Translations under genes and position numbers: made by a program
In this document: positions 14,777-29,732 of the stretch, piece after piece
How the letters are laid out: every line of letters starts with the position of its first letter
Position numbering within the stretch: position 1 is the first letter of the stretch
Origin: Blastomussa wellsi
Taxonomy: Eukaryota > Cnidaria > Anthozoa > Scleractinia > Plerogyridae
Assembly (NCBI GenBank): GCA_947652115.1
Contig: OX393564.1
Location: forward strand, 11,960,102-12,024,101
Reading direction: 5' to 3'
DNA length: 64,000 bases
The notes under the pieces: model-generated
What the model was told of the DNA's origin: nothing
What the model saw: only the letters and a program-made list of their open reading frames with translations
Database searches by the model: none

Positions 14777-16068
14777 TGCCGAGAAGGGTACGAGACTGGA
14801 ATAATACGACAGAACTAACCCCTTTAAAATGACACTGAAATGTAGGGAATCATAGAGTTTTAGAGCGTGCCGATAAGGGTAAAATAATACTTAAAATGTA
14901 GGGAATTATAGAGTTTTAGAGCTTACCGAAAAGGGTACGAGACTAGAATTAATAGGACAGAACTAACCCCTTTAAAATAACACTTAAGCTATGGGGAATC
15001 ATAGAGTTTTTGAGGATGCAGAAAAGGGTACGAGACAAGAATTAATAGAACTGTACTAACCCCTTTAAAATGACACTGAAAATATAGCGAATCGTAGAGT
15101 TTTAGTGCGTTGCGATTAGGGTACGAGACTAGAATATTAGGAGAGAATTAACCCCTTTAAAATGACACTTAAAATATAGGGAATCATAGAGTTTTCGAGT
15201 GTGCCGATAAGGGTACTAGACAAGAAGAATACGACAGAACTAACCCCTTTAAAATGACACTGAAAATATAGGAAATCATAGAGTTTTAGAGCGTGCCGAA
15301 AAGGGTACGAGACTAGAATTAATAGGACACAACTAACCCCTTTAAAATAACACTTAAACTATGGGGAATCATAGAGTTTTAGTGCGTTCCGATAAGGGTA
15401 CGAGACTAGAATAATATGAGAGAACTAACCCCTTTAAAGTGACACTGAAAATGTAGGGAATCATAGAGTTTTAGAGTGTCCCGATAAGGGTACGAGACTA
15501 GACTTAATAGGACAGAACTAACCCCTTTAAAATAACACTTAAACTATGGGGAATCATAGAGTTTTTGAGGATTCCGAAAACGGTACGAAACAAGAATTAA
15601 TAGGACAGAACTAACCCCTTTAAAATGACACTGAAAATATAGGGAATCGTAGAGTTTTAGAGCGTGCCGATAAGGGTATTAGACTAGAAGAATACGAGAC
15701 AACTAACCTTTTAAAATGACACTTAAAATATAGGGAATCATAGGGTTTTGGAGCGTTCCGATCAGGACATACGATACGAGAATAATACGACAGAACTAAC
15801 CCGTTTAAAATAACACTTAATATATAGGAAAACAAACAGTTTTAGAGCGTGCCTATAAGGGTACGGGACTACAATAATACGACAGAACTAATCCCTTTAA
15901 AATAACACTGAAATTATGGAGAATCATAGAGTTTTAGTGTGTTCCGATAAGGGTACGAGACTAGAATAATACGACAGAACTAACCCGTTTAAAATGACAC
16001 TTAAAAGATAGGGAATTAAAGAGTTTTAGAGCGTACCGAAAAGAGTACGAGACTAGAATTAATAGGAC
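14777..16068 (+). repeat. Satellite higher-order block, second copy of 1080-2371
   Basis: This copy matches 1080-2371 at offset 13697. At 16068 the match switches to a different offset (13052), so a recombination breakpoint sits at its right end. Confidence 0.85.
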
Positions 16069-16769
16069 ACAACGAACCTCTTTAAAATAACACTTAAACT
16101 ATGGGGAATCATAGAGTTTTAGTGCGTTCCGATAAGGGTACGAGACTAGAATAATATGAGAGAACTAACCCCTTTAAAGTGACACTGAAAATGTAGGGAA
16201 TCATAGAGTTTTAGAGTGTGCCGATAAGGGTACGAGACTAGACTTAATAGGACAGAACTAACCCCTTTAAAATAACACTTAAACTATGGGGAATCATAGA
16301 GTTTTTGAGGATTCCGAAAACGGTACGAGACAAGAATTAATAGGACAGAACTAACCCCTTTAAAATGACACTGAAAATATAGGGAATCGTAGAGTTTTAG
16401 AGCGTGCCGATAAGGGTATTAGACTAGAAGAATACGAGACAACTAACCCCTTTAAAATGACACTTAAAATATAGGGAATCATAGCGTTTTGGAGCGTTCC
16501 GATCAGGACATACGAGACGAGAATAATACGACAGAACTAACCCCTTTAAAATGACACTGAAAATATAGGGAATCATAGAGTTTTAGAGCGTGCCTAAAAG
16601 GGTACGAGACTAGAATTAATAGGACAGAACTAACCCCTTCAAAATGACACTGAAAATATAGGGAATCGTAGAGTTTTAGAGCGTGCCGATCAGGGTACTA
16701 GACTAGAAGAATATGACAGAACTAACCCCTTTAAAATAACACTTAAAATATAGGGAATCATAGAGTTTA
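16068..16769 (+). repeat. Satellite higher-order block matching 3016-3717
   Basis: Sequence from CACAACGAACCTC onward matches 3016-3717 at offset 13052. Compared with the left copy, the interval corresponding to 2371-3016 (645 bp, about seven monomers) is absent between this block and its left neighbour. Confidence 0.8.
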
Positions 16770-18979
16770 GTGCGTTCCGATAAGGGTACGAGACTAGAAT
16801 AATTCGACAGAACTAACCCCTTTAAAATGACACTGAAAATATAGGGAATCGTAGAGTTTTACAGCGTGCCGATAAGGGTACTAGACTAGAAGAATACGAG
16901 AGAAGTAACCCCTTTAAAATGACACTGAAAATATGGGGAATCATAGAGTTTTAAAGCGTACCGAAAAGGGTACGGGACTAGAATAATACGACAGAACTAA
17001 CCCCTTTAAAATGACACTGAAAATATAGGGAAACGTAGAGCTTTAGAGCATGCCGAGAAGGGTGCGAGACTGGAATAATACGACAGAACTAACCCGTTTA
17101 AAATGACACTTAAAAGATAGGGAATTAAAGAGTTTTAGAGCGTACCGAAAAGAGTACGAGACTAGAATTAATAGGACAGAACTAACCTCTTTAAAATGAC
17201 ACTGAAAATATAGGGAATCGTAGAGCTTTAGAGGGTGCCGATAAGGGTACTAGACTAGAAGAATATGACAGAACTAACCCTTTAAAATGACACTTAAAAT
17301 ATAGGGAATCATAGGGTTTTTGAGGATTCCGAAAACGGTACGAGACAAGAATTAATAGGACAGAACTAACCGCTTTAAAATGACACTGAAAATATAGGGA
17401 ATCGTAGAGCTTTAGAGGGTGCCGATAAGGGTACTAGACTAGAAGAATATGACAGAACTAACCCCTTTAAAATGACACTGAAAATATGGGGAATCGTAGA
17501 GCTTTAGAGGGTGCCGATAAGGGTACTAGACTAGAAGAATATGACAGAACTAACCCCTTTAAAATATCACTTAAAATATAGGGAATCATAGAGTTTTAGT
17601 GGGTGCCGATAAGGGTACGAGACTAGAATTAATTCGACGGAACTAACGCCTTTAAAATAACACTGAAAATATATGGAATGCTACAGTTTTATAGCGTGCC
17701 GATCAGGGTAAAATGACACTGAAAATATAGGGAATTATAGAGTTTTAGACCGTACCGAAAAGGGTACGAGACTAGAATTAATAGGACGGAACAAACCCCT
17801 TTGAAATAACACTTTAACTATGGGGAATAATAGAGTTTTAGTGCGTTCCGATAAGGGTACGAGACTAGAATAATAGGAGAACTAACCCCTTTAAAGCGAC
17901 ACTGAAAATATAGGGAATCATAGAGTTTTAGAGTGTGCCGATAAGGGTACGAGACTAGAATTAATAGGACAGAACTAATCTTTTTAAAATGACACTGAAA
18001 ATATAGAGAATCATAGTGTTCTAGAGCGTGCCGAAAAGGGTACGAGACTAGAATTAATAGGACAGAACTAACCCCTTTAAAATGACACTGAAAATATAGG
18101 GAATCATAGAGTTTTAGAGCGTGCCTAAAAGGGTACGAGACTAGAATTAATAGGACAGAACTAACCCCTTTAAAATGTCACTGAAAATATAGGGAATCGT
18201 AGAGTTTTAGAGCGTGCCGATCAGGGTACTAGACTAGAAGAATATGACAGAACTAACCCCTTTAAAATAACACTTAAACTATGGTGAATCATAGAGTTTT
18301 TGAGGATTCCGAAAACGGTACGAGACAAGAATTAATAGGACAGAACTAACCCCTTTAAAATGACACTGAAAATATAGGGAATCGTAGAGTTTTAGAGCGT
18401 GCCGATAAGGGTATTAGACTAGAAGAATACGAGACAACTAACCCTTTAAAATGACACTTAAAATATAGGGAATCATAGGGTTTTGGAGCGTTCCGATCAG
18501 GACATACGAGACGAGAATAATACGACAGAACTAACCCGTTTAAAATAACACTTAAAATATAGGAAAACAAACAGTTTTAGAGCGTGCCTATAAGGGTACG
18601 GGACTACAATAATACGACAGAACTAATCCCTTTAAAATAACACTGAAATTATGGAGAATCATAGAGTTTTAGTGTGTTCCGATAAGGGTACGAGACTAGA
18701 ATAATACGACAGAACTAACCCGTTTAAAATGACACTTAAAAGATAGGGAATTAAAGAGTTTTAGAGCGTACCGAAAAGAGTACGAGACTAGAATTAATAG
18801 GACAGAACTAATCTTTTTAAAATGACACTGAAAATACAGGGACTCATAGAGTTAGAGCGTGCCGAAAAGGGTACGAGACTAGAATAATGCGATAGAACTA
18901 ATCCCTTTAAAATGACACTGAAAATATAGGGAAACGTAGAGCTTTAGAGCATGCCGAGAAGGGTGCGAGACTGGAATAA

Positions 18980-20250
18980 TACGACAGAACTAACCCGTTT
19001 AAAATGACACTTAAAAGATAGGGAATTAAAGAGTTTTAGAGCGTACCGAAAAGAGTACGAGACTAGAATTAATAGGACAGAACTAACCCCTTTAAAATGA
19101 CACTGAAAATATAGGGAATCGTAGAGCTTTAGAGGGTGCCGATAAGGGTACTAGACTAGAAGAATATGACAGAACTAACCCCTTTAAAATGACACTGAAA
19201 ATATGGGGAATCGTAGAGCTTTAGAGGGTGCCGATAAGGGTACTAGACTAGAAGAATATGACAGAACTAACCCCTTTAAAATAACACTTAAAATATAGGG
19301 AATCATAGAGTTTTAGTGGGTGCCGATAAGGGTACGAGACTAGAATTAATTCGACGGAACTAACGCCTTTAAAATAACACTGAAAATATAGGGAATCCTA
19401 GAGTTTTAGAGCGTGCCGATCAGGGTAAAATGACACTGAAAATATAGGGAATTATAGAGTTTTAGACCGTACCGAAAAGGGTACGAGACTAGAATTAATA
19501 GGACGGAACAAACCCCTTTGAAATAACACTTAAACTATAGGGAATAGTAGAGTTTTAGTGCGTTCCGATAAGGGTACGAGACTAGAATAATAGGAGAACT
19601 AACCCCTTTAAAGCGACACTGAAAATATAGGGAATCATAGAGTTTTAGAGTGTGCCGATAAGGGTACGAGACTAGAATTAATAGGACAGAACTAATCTTT
19701 TTAAAATGACACTGAAAATATAGAGAATCATAGTGTTCTAGAGCGTGCCGAAAAGGGTACGAGACTAGAATTAATAGGACAGAACTAACCCCTTTAAAAT
19801 GACACTGAAAATATAGGGAATCATAGAGTTTTAGAGCGTGCCTAAAAGGGTACGAGACTAGAATTAATAGGACAGAACTAACCCCTTTAAAATGTCACTG
19901 AAAATATAGGGAATCGTAGAGTTTTAGAGCGTGCCGATCAGGGTACTAGACTAGAAGAATATGACAGAACTAACCCCTTTAAAGTAACACTTAAAATATA
20001 GGGAATCATAGAGTTTAGTGCGTTCCGATAAGGGTACGAGAGTAGAATAATACGAGAGAACTAACCCCTTTAAAATGACACTTAAAATATAGGGAATCAT
20101 AGAGTTTGGAGCGTTCCGATAAGGGTATACGAGACGAGAATAATACGACAAAACTAACCCTTTCAAAATAACACTTAAAATATAGGAAAACATACAGTTT
20201 TATAGCGTGCCGATAAGGGTACGGGACTAGAATAATACGACAGAACTAAC
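18980..20250 (+). repeat. Satellite higher-order block (partner 22136-23406)
   Basis: The monomer series with the marker GGACGGAACAAACCCCTTTG (19501) recurs at an offset of 3156 bp (22657). A related series with the same marker is at 17783. The copies separate at about 20250/23406. Confidence 0.8.
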
Positions 20251-22135
20251 CCCTTTAAAATGACACTAAAAATATGGGGAATCATGGAGTTTTAGAGTGT
20301 GCCGATAAGGGTACGAGACTAGAATTAATAGGACAGAACTAACCTTTTTAAAATGACACTGAAAATACATGGACTCATAGAGTTAGAGCGTGCCGAAAAG
20401 GGTACGAGACTAGAATAATGCGATAGAACTAATCCCTTTAAAATGACACTGAAAATATAGGGAATCATAGAGTTTTAGAGCATGCCGAGAAGGGTACGAG
20501 ACTGGAATAATACGACAGAACTAACCCCTTTAAAATGACACTGAAATGTAGGGAATCATAGAGTTTTAGAGCGTGCCGATAAGAAAAATAATACTTAAAA
20601 TATAGGGAATTATAGAGTTTTAGAGCTTACCGAAAAGGGTACGAGACTAGAATTAATAGGACAGAACTAACCCCTTTAAAATGACACTGAAAATATAGCG
20701 AATCGTAGAGTTTTAGTGCGTTGCGATTAGGGTACGAGACTAGAATATTAGGAGAGAATTAACCCCTTCAAAATGACACTTAAAATATAGGGAATCATAG
20801 AGTTTTCGAGTGTGCCGATAAGGGTACTAGACAAGAAGAATACGACAGAACTAACCCCTTTAAAATGACACTTAAAATATAGGAAATCATAGAGTTTTAG
20901 AGCGTGCCGAAAAGGGTACGAGACTAGAATTAATAGGACACAACTAACCCCTTTAAAATAACACTTAAACTATGGGGAATCATAGAGTTTTAGTGCGTTC
21001 CGATAAGGGTACGAGACTAGAATAATATGAGAGAACTAACCCCTTTAAAGTGACACTGAAAATGTAGGGAATCATAGAGTTTTAGAGTGTGCCGATAAGG
21101 GTACGAGACTAGACTTAATAGGACAGAACTAACCCCTTTAAAATAACACTTAAGCTATGGGGAATCATAGAGTTTTTGAGGATGCAGAAAAGGGTACGAG
21201 ACAAGAATTAATAGAACAGAACTAACCCCTTTAAAATGACACTGAAAATATAGCGAATCGTAGAGTTTTAGTGCGTTGCGATTAGGGTACGAGACTAGAA
21301 TTTTAGGAGAGAATTAACCCCTTTAAAATGACACTTAAAATATAGGGAATCATAGAGTTTTCGAGTGTGCCGATAAGGGTACTAGACAAGAAGAATACGA
21401 CAGAACTAACCCCTTTAAAATGACACTGAAAATATAGGAAATCATAGAGTTTTAGAGCGTGCCGAAAAGGGTACGAGACTAGAATTAATAGGACACAACT
21501 AACCCCTTTAAAATAACACTTAAACTATGGGGAATCATAGAGTTTTAGTGCGTTCCGATAAGGGTACGAGACTAGAATAATATGAGAGAACTAACCCCTT
21601 TAAAGTGACACTGAAAATGTAGGGAATCATAGAGTTTTAGAGTGTGCCGATAAGGGTACGAGACTAGACTTAATAGGACAGAACTAACCCCTTTAAAATA
21701 ACACTTAAACTATGGGGAATCATAGAGTTTTTGAGGATTCCGAAAACAGTACGAGACAAGAATTAATAGGACAGAACTAACCCCTTTAAAATGACACTGA
21801 AAATATAGGGAATCGTAGAGTTTTAGAGCGTGCCGTTAAGGGTATTGGACTAGAAGAATACGAGACAACTAACCCTTTAAAATGACACTTAAAATATAGG
21901 GAATCATAGGGTTTTGGAGCGTTCCGATCAGGACATACGAGACGAGAATAATACGACAGAACTAACCCGTTTAAAATAACACTTAAAATATAGGAAAACA
22001 AACAGTTTTAGAGCGTGCCTATAAGGGTACGGGACTACAATAATACGACAGAACTAATCCCTTTAAAATAACACTGAAATTATGGAGAATCATAGAGTTT
22101 TAGTGTGTTCCGATAAGGGTACGAGACTAGAATAA

Positions 22136-23406
22136 TACGACAGAACTAACCCGTTGAAAATGACACTTAAAAGATAGGGAATTAAAGAGTTTTAGAGCGT
22201 ACCGAAAAGAGTACGAGACTAGAATTAATAGGACAGAACTAACCCCTTTAAAATGACACTGAAAATATAGGGAATCGTAGAGCTTTAGAGGGTGCCGATA
22301 AGGGTACTAGACTAGAAGAATATGACAGAACTAACCCCTTTAAAATGACACTGAAAATATGGGGAATCGTAGAGCTTTAGAGGGTGCCGATAAGGGTACT
22401 AGACTAGAAGAATATGACAGAACTAACCCCTTTAAAATAACACTTAAAATATAGGGAATCATAGAGTTTTAGTGGGTGCCGATAAGGGTACGAGACTAGA
22501 ATTAATTCGACGGAACTAACGCCTTTAAAATAACACTGAAAATATAGGGAATCCTAGAGTTTTAGAGCGTGCCGATCAGGGTAAAATGACACTGAAAATA
22601 TAGGGAATTATAGAGTTTTAGACCGTACCGAAAAGGGTACGAGACTAGAATTAATAGGACGGAACAAACCCCTTTGAAATAACACTTAAACTATGGGGAA
22701 TAATAGAGTTTTAGTGCGTTCCGATAAGGGTACGAGACTAGAATAATAGGAGAACTAACCCCTTTAAAGTGACACTGAAAATATAGGGAATCATAGAGTT
22801 TTAGAGTGTGCCGATAAGGGTACGAGACTAGAATTAATAGGGCAGAACTAACCTTTTTAAAATGACACTGAAAATATACGGAATCATAGTGTTCTAGAGC
22901 GTGCCGAAAAGGGTACGAGACTAGAATTAATAGGACAGAACTAACCCTTTTAAAATGACACTGAAAATATAGGGAATCATAGAGTTTTAGAGCGTGCCTA
23001 AAAGGGTACGAGACTAGAATTAATAGGACAGAACTAACCCCTTTAAAATGACACTGAAAATATAGGGAATCGTAGAGTTTTAGAGCGTGCCGATCAGGGT
23101 ACTAGACTAGAAGAATATGACAGAACTAACCCCTTTAAAATAACACTTAAAATATAGGGAGTCATCGAGTTTCATGCGTTCCGATAAGGGTACGAGAGTA
23201 GAATAATACGAGAGAACTAACCCCTTTAAAATGACACTTAAAATATAGGGAATCATAGAGTTTGGAGCGTTCCGATAAGGGTATACGATACGAGAATAAT
23301 ACGACAAAACTAACCCTTTTAAAATAACACTCAAAATATAGGAAAACATACAGTTTTATAGCGTGCCGATAAGGGTACGGGACTAGAATAATACGACAGA
23401 ACTAAT
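22136..23406 (+). repeat. Satellite higher-order block, second copy of 18980-20250
   Basis: This is the partner of the preceding block. Small changes include GGGCAGAAC for GGACAGAAC near 22840 and AGTCATCGAGTTTCATGCG near 23160. Confidence 0.8.
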
Positions 23407-26400
23407 CCCTTTAAAATAACACTGAAATTATGGAGAATCATACAGTTTTAGTGTGTTGCGATAAGGGTACGAGACTAGAATAATACGACAGAACTAACCC
23501 CTTTAAAATGACACTGAAAATATAGGGAATCATAGAGTTTTAGAGCGTGCCGAAAAGGGTACGAGACTAGAATTAATAGGACAGAACTAACCCCTTTAAA
23601 ATAACACTTAAACTATGGGGAATCATAGAGTTTTTGAGGATTCCGAAAAGGGTACGAGACAAGAATTAATAGGACAGAACTAACCCCTTTAAAATGACAC
23701 TGAAAATATAGGGAATCGTAGAGTTTTAGAGCGTGCCGAGAAGGGTACGAGACTGGAATAATACTACAGAACTAACCCCTTTAAAATTACACTTAAAATA
23801 TAGGGAATCATAGAGTTTTAGAGTGTGCCGATAAGGGTATGAGACCAGAATTAATAGGACATAACTAACCTTTTTAAAATGACACTGAAAATATAGGGAA
23901 TCATAGAGTTTTGGTGCGTTCCGATAAGGGTACGAGACTAGAATAATAGGAGAGAACTAACCTTTTTAAAATAACACTGAAAATATAGGGAATCATAGAG
24001 TTTTAGTGCGTTCCGATAAGGGTACGAGACTAGAATAATACGAGAGAACTAACCCCTTGAAAATGACACTGAAAATTTAGGGAATTATAAAGTTTTGTAG
24101 CGTGCCGATAAGTTTATACGAGACGAGAACAATACGACAAAACTAACCCTTTTAAAGTAACACTTAAAATATAGGAAAACATACAGTTTTAGAGCGTTCC
24201 GATAAGGGTACGGGACTAGAATAATACGACAGAACTAACCCCTTTAAAATGACACTGAAATTATGGAGAATCATAGAGTTTTAGAGCATGCCGAGAAGGG
24301 TACGAGACTGGAATAATACGACAGAACTAACCCGTTTAAAATAACACTTAAAATATAGGAAAACATACAGTTTTAGAGCGTTCCGATAAGGGTACGGGAC
24401 TAGAATAATACGACAAAACTAACCCCTTTAAAATGACACCGAAAATATAGGGAATCATAGAGTTTTATGCGTTCCGATAAGGGTACGAGACTAGAATAAT
24501 TCGACAGAACTAACCCCTTTAAAATGACACTGAAAATATAGGGAATCGTAGAGTTTTAGAGCGTGCCGATAAGGGTACTAGACTAAAAGAATACGAGAGA
24601 ACTAACCCCTTTAAAATGACACTTAAAATATAGGGAATCATAGAGTTTTAGTGCGTTCCGATAAGTGTAGGAGACCAAAATAATACAACAGAACTATCCC
24701 CTTTAAAATGACACTTAAAAGATAGGGAATTATAGAGTTTTAGAGCGCACCGAAAAGGGTACGACACTAGAATTAATGGGACAGAACTAACCCCTTTAAA
24801 ATAAGACTTAAACTATGGGGAATCATAGAGTTTTTGAGGATTCCGAAAAGGGTACGAGACAAGAATTAATAGGACAGAACTAACCCCTTTAAAATGACAC
24901 TGAAAATATAGGGAATCGTAGAGTTTTAGAGCGTGCCGAGAAGGGTACGAGACTGGAATAATACTACAGAACTAACCCCTTTAAAATGACACTTAAAATA
25001 TAGTGAATCATAAGGGTACGAGACCAGAATTAATAGGACATAACTAACCTTTTTAAAATGACACTGAAAATATAGGGAATCATGGAGTTTTAGAGTGTGC
25101 CGATAAGGGTACGAGACTAGAATTAATAGGACAGAACTAACCCCTTTAAAATGACACTGAAAATATAGGGAATCATAGAGTTTTAGACCGTACCGAAAAA
25201 AGTACGAGACTAGAATTAATAGGACAGAACTAACCCCTTTAAAATAACACTTAAACTATGGGGAATCATAGAGTTTTAGTGCGTTCCGATAAGGGTACGA
25301 GACTAGAATAATACGAGAGAACTAACCCCTTGAAAATGACACTGAAAATATAGGGAATTATAAAGTTTTGGAGCGTGCCGATCAGTGTATACGAGACGAG
25401 AATAATACGACAAAACTAACCCTTTTAAAATAACACTTAAAATATAGGAAAACATACAGTTTTAGAGCGTGCCGATAAGGGTACGGGACTAGAATAATAC
25501 GACAGAACTAACCCCTTTAAAATGACACTGAAGATATAGGGAATCATAGAGTTTTAGAGCATGCCGAGAAGGGTACGAGACTGGAATAATACGACAGAAC
25601 TAACCCCTTTAAAATGACACTGAAAATATAGGGAATCATAGAGTTTTAGGGCGTTCCGATAAGGGTACGAGACTAGGATAATACGACAGAACGAACCCCT
25701 TTAAAATGACACTGAAAATATAGGGAATCATGGAGTTTTAGAGTGTGCCGATAAGGGTACGAGACTAGAATTAATAGGACAGAACTAACCCCTTTAAAAT
25801 GACACTTAAAATATAGGGAATCATAGAGTTTTAGAGCATGCCGAGAACGGTACGAGACTGGAATAATACGACAGAACTAACCCCTTTAAAATGACACTGA
25901 AAATGTAGGGAATCATAGAGTTTTACAGCGTGCCGATAAGGGTACTAGACTAGAAGAATATGACAGAACTAACCCCTTTAAAATAACACTTAAAATATAG
26001 GGAATCATAGAGTTTAGTGCGTTCCGATAAGGGTACGAGAGTAGAATAATACGAGAGAACTAACCCTTTTAAAATGACACTTAAAATATATGGAATCATA
26101 GAGTTTGGAGCGTTCCGATAAGGGTATACGAGACGAGAATAATACGACAAAACTAACCCTTTTAAAATCACACTCAAAATATAGGAAAACATACAGTTTT
26201 ATAGCGTGCCGATAAGGGTACGGGACTAGAATAATACGACAGAACTAACCCCTTTAAAATGACACTAAAAATATGGGGAATCATGGAGTTTTAGAGTGTG
26301 CCGATAAGGGTACGAGACTAGAATTAATAGGACATAACTAACCTTTTGAAAATGACACTGAAAATACAGGGACTCATAGAGTTAGAGCGTGCGGAAAAGG

Positions 26401-27049
26401 GTACGAGACTAGAATAATACGATAGAACTAATCCCTTTAAAATGACACTGAAAATATAGGGAAACGTAGAGCTTTAGAGCATGCCGAGAAGGGTACGAGA
26501 CTGGAATAATACGACAGAACTAACCTTTTTAAAATGACACTTAAAATTTAGGGAATCATAGAGTTTTAGAGCGTACCGATAAGGGTAAAATGACACTGAA
26601 AATATAGGGAATCATAGAGTTTTAGAGTGTACCGATAAGGGTACGAGACTAGAATTAATAGGACAGAACTAACCTTTTTAAAATGACACTGAAAATATAG
26701 GGAATCATAGAGTTTTAGTGCGTTCATAGAGTTTTAGAGCGTGCCGAAAAGGGAACGAGACTAGAATTAATAGGACAGAACTAACCCTTTAAAATAACAC
26801 TTAAGCTATGGGGAATCATAGAGTTTTTGAGGATGCAGAAAAGGGTACGAGACAAGAATTAATAAAACAGAACTAACCACTTTAAAATGACACTGAAAAT
26901 ATAGGGAATCGTAGAGTTTCAGTGCGTTCCGATTAGGGTACGAGACTAGAATATTAGGAGAGAATTAACCCCTTCAAAATGACACTTAAAATATAGGGAA
27001 TCATAGAGTTTTCGAGTTTGCCGATAAGGGTACTAGACAAGAAGAATAC

Positions 27050-28070
27050 GACAGAACTAACCCCTTTAAAATGACACTGAAAATATAGGGAATCATAGAG
27101 TTTTAGAGCGTGCCGAAAAGGGTACGAGACTAGAATTAATAGGACAGAACTAACCCTTTGAAATAACACTTAAACTATGGGGAATCATAGAGTTTTAGTG
27201 CGTTCCGATAAGGGTACGAGACTAGAATAATTTGACAGAACTAACCCCTTTAAAATGACACTGAAAATATAGGGAATCGTAGAGTTTTAGAGCGTGCCGA
27301 TAAGGGCACTAGACTAGAAGAATACGTGAGAACTAACCCCTTTAAAATGACACCGAAAATATAGGGAATCATAGAGTTTTATGCGTTCCGATAAGGGTAC
27401 GAGACTAGAATAATTCGACAGAACTAACCCCTTTAAAATGACACTGAAAATATAGGGAATCGTAGAGTTTTAGAGCGTGCCGGTAAGGGTACTAGACTAG
27501 AAGAATACGAGAGAACTAACCCCTTTAAAATGACACTTAAAATATGGGGAATCATAGAGTTTTAGTGCGTTCCGATAAGTGTAGAAGACCAAAATAATAC
27601 AACAGAACTATCCCCTTTAAAATGACACTTAAAAGATAGGGAATTATAGAGTTTTAGAGTATGCCGATAAGGGTACGAGACCAGAATTAATAGGACATAA
27701 CTAACCTTTTTAAAATGACAATGAAAATATAGGGAATCATAGAGTTTTAGTGCGTTCCGATAAGGGTACGAGACTAGAATAATAGGAGAGAACTAACCCC
27801 TTTAAAATGACACTGAAAATATAGTATATCATAGAGTTTTAGTGCGTTCCGATAAGGGTACGAGACTAGAATAATACGAGAGAACTAACCCCTTGAAAAT
27901 GACACTGAAAATATAGGGAATTATAAAGTTTTGGAGCGTGCCGATCAGTGTATACGAGACGAGAATAATACGACAAAACTAACCCTTTTAAAATGACACT
28001 TAAAATATAGGAAAACATACAGTTTTAGAGCGTGCCGATAAGGGTACGGGACTAGAATAATACGACAGAA
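27050..28070 (+). repeat. Satellite higher-order block (partner 28712-29732)
   Basis: The series includes GTGTAGAAGACCAAAATAAT, AACAGAACTATCCCC (27601 and 29263) and GATCAGTGTATACGAGACG. It recurs at an offset of 1662 bp, giving a higher-order period of about 18 monomers near the right end of the array. Confidence 0.8.
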
Positions 28071-28711
28071 CGAACCCCTTTAAAATGACACTGAAAATAT
28101 AGGGAATCATGGAGTTTTAGAGTGTGCCGATAAGGGTACGAGACTAGAATTAATAGGACAGAACTAACCCCTTTAAAATAACACTTAAACTATGGGGAAT
28201 CATAGAGTTTTAGTGCGTTCCGATAAGGGAACGAGACTAGAATAATACGAGAGAACTAACCCCTTGAAAATGACACTGAAAATATAGGGAATTATAACGT
28301 TTTGGAGCGTGCCGATCAGTGTATACGAGACGAGAATAATACGACAAAACTAACCCTTTTAAAATAACACTTAAAATATAGGAAAACATACAGTTTTAGA
28401 GCGTGCCGATAAGGGTACGGGACTAGAATAATACGACAGAACTAACCCCTTTAAAATGACACTGAAAATATAGGGAATCATAGAGTTTTAGAGCATGCCT
28501 AGAAGGGTACGAGACTGGAATAATACGACAGAACTAACCCCTTCAAAATGACACTGAAAATATAGGGAATCATAGAGTTTTAGGGCGTTCCGATAAGGGT
28601 ACGAGACTAGGATAATACGACAGAACGAACCCCTTTAAAATGACACTGAAAATATAGGGAATCATGGAGTTTTAGAGTGTGCCGATAAGGGTACGAGACT
28701 AGAATTAATAG

Positions 28712-29732
28712 GACAGAACTAACCCCTTTAAAATGACACTGAAAATATAGGGAATCATAGAGTTTTAGAGCGTGCCGAAAAGGGTACGTGACTAGAATTA
28801 ATAGGACAGAACTAACCCTTTAAAATAACACTTAAACTATGGGGAATCATGGAGTTTTAGTGCGTTCCGATAAGGGTACGAGACTAGAATAATTCGACAG
28901 AACTAACCCCTTTAAAATGACACTGAAAATATAGGGAATCGTAGAGTTTTAGAGCGTGCCGATAAGGGTACTAGACTAGAAGAATACGTGAGAACTAACC
29001 CCTTTAAAATGACACCGAAAATATAGGGAATCATAGAGTTTTATGCGTTCCGATAAGGGTACGAGACTAGAATAATTCGACAGAACTAACCCCTTTAAAA
29101 TGACACTGAAAATATAGGGAATCGTAGAGTTTTAGAGCGTGCCGATAAGGGTACTAGACTAGAAGAATACGAGAGAACTAACCCCTTTAAAATGACACTT
29201 AAAATATGGGGAATCATAGAGTTTTAGTGCGTTCCGATAAGTGTAGGAGACCAAAATAATACAACAGAACTATCCCCTTTAAAATGACACTTAAAAGATA
29301 GGGAATTATAGAGTTTTAGAGTATGCCGATAAGGGTACGAGACCAGAAATTAATAGGACATAACTAACCTTTTTAAAATGACACTGAAAATATAGGGAAT
29401 CATAGAGTTTTAGTGCGTTCCGATAAGGGTACGAGACTAGAATAATAGGAGAGAGCTAACCCCTTTAAAATGACACTGAAAATATAGGGAATCATAGAGT
29501 TTTAGTGCGTTCCGATAAGGGTACGAGACTAGAATAATACGAGAGAACTAACCCCTTGAAAATGACACTGAAAATATAGGGAATTATAAAGTTTTGGAGC
29601 GTGCCGATCAGTGTATACGAGACGAGAATAATACGACAAAACTAACCCTTTTAAAATAACACTTAAAATATAGGAAAACATACAGTTTTAGAGCGTGCCG
29701 ATAAGGGTACGGGACTAGAATAATACGACAGA
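28712..29732 (+). repeat. Satellite higher-order block, second copy of 27050-28070
   Basis: This is the partner of the preceding block. The same GATCAGTGTATACGAG variant also marks monomers near 25380 and 28313, so this family of monomers dominates the last 5 kb of the array. Confidence 0.8.
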
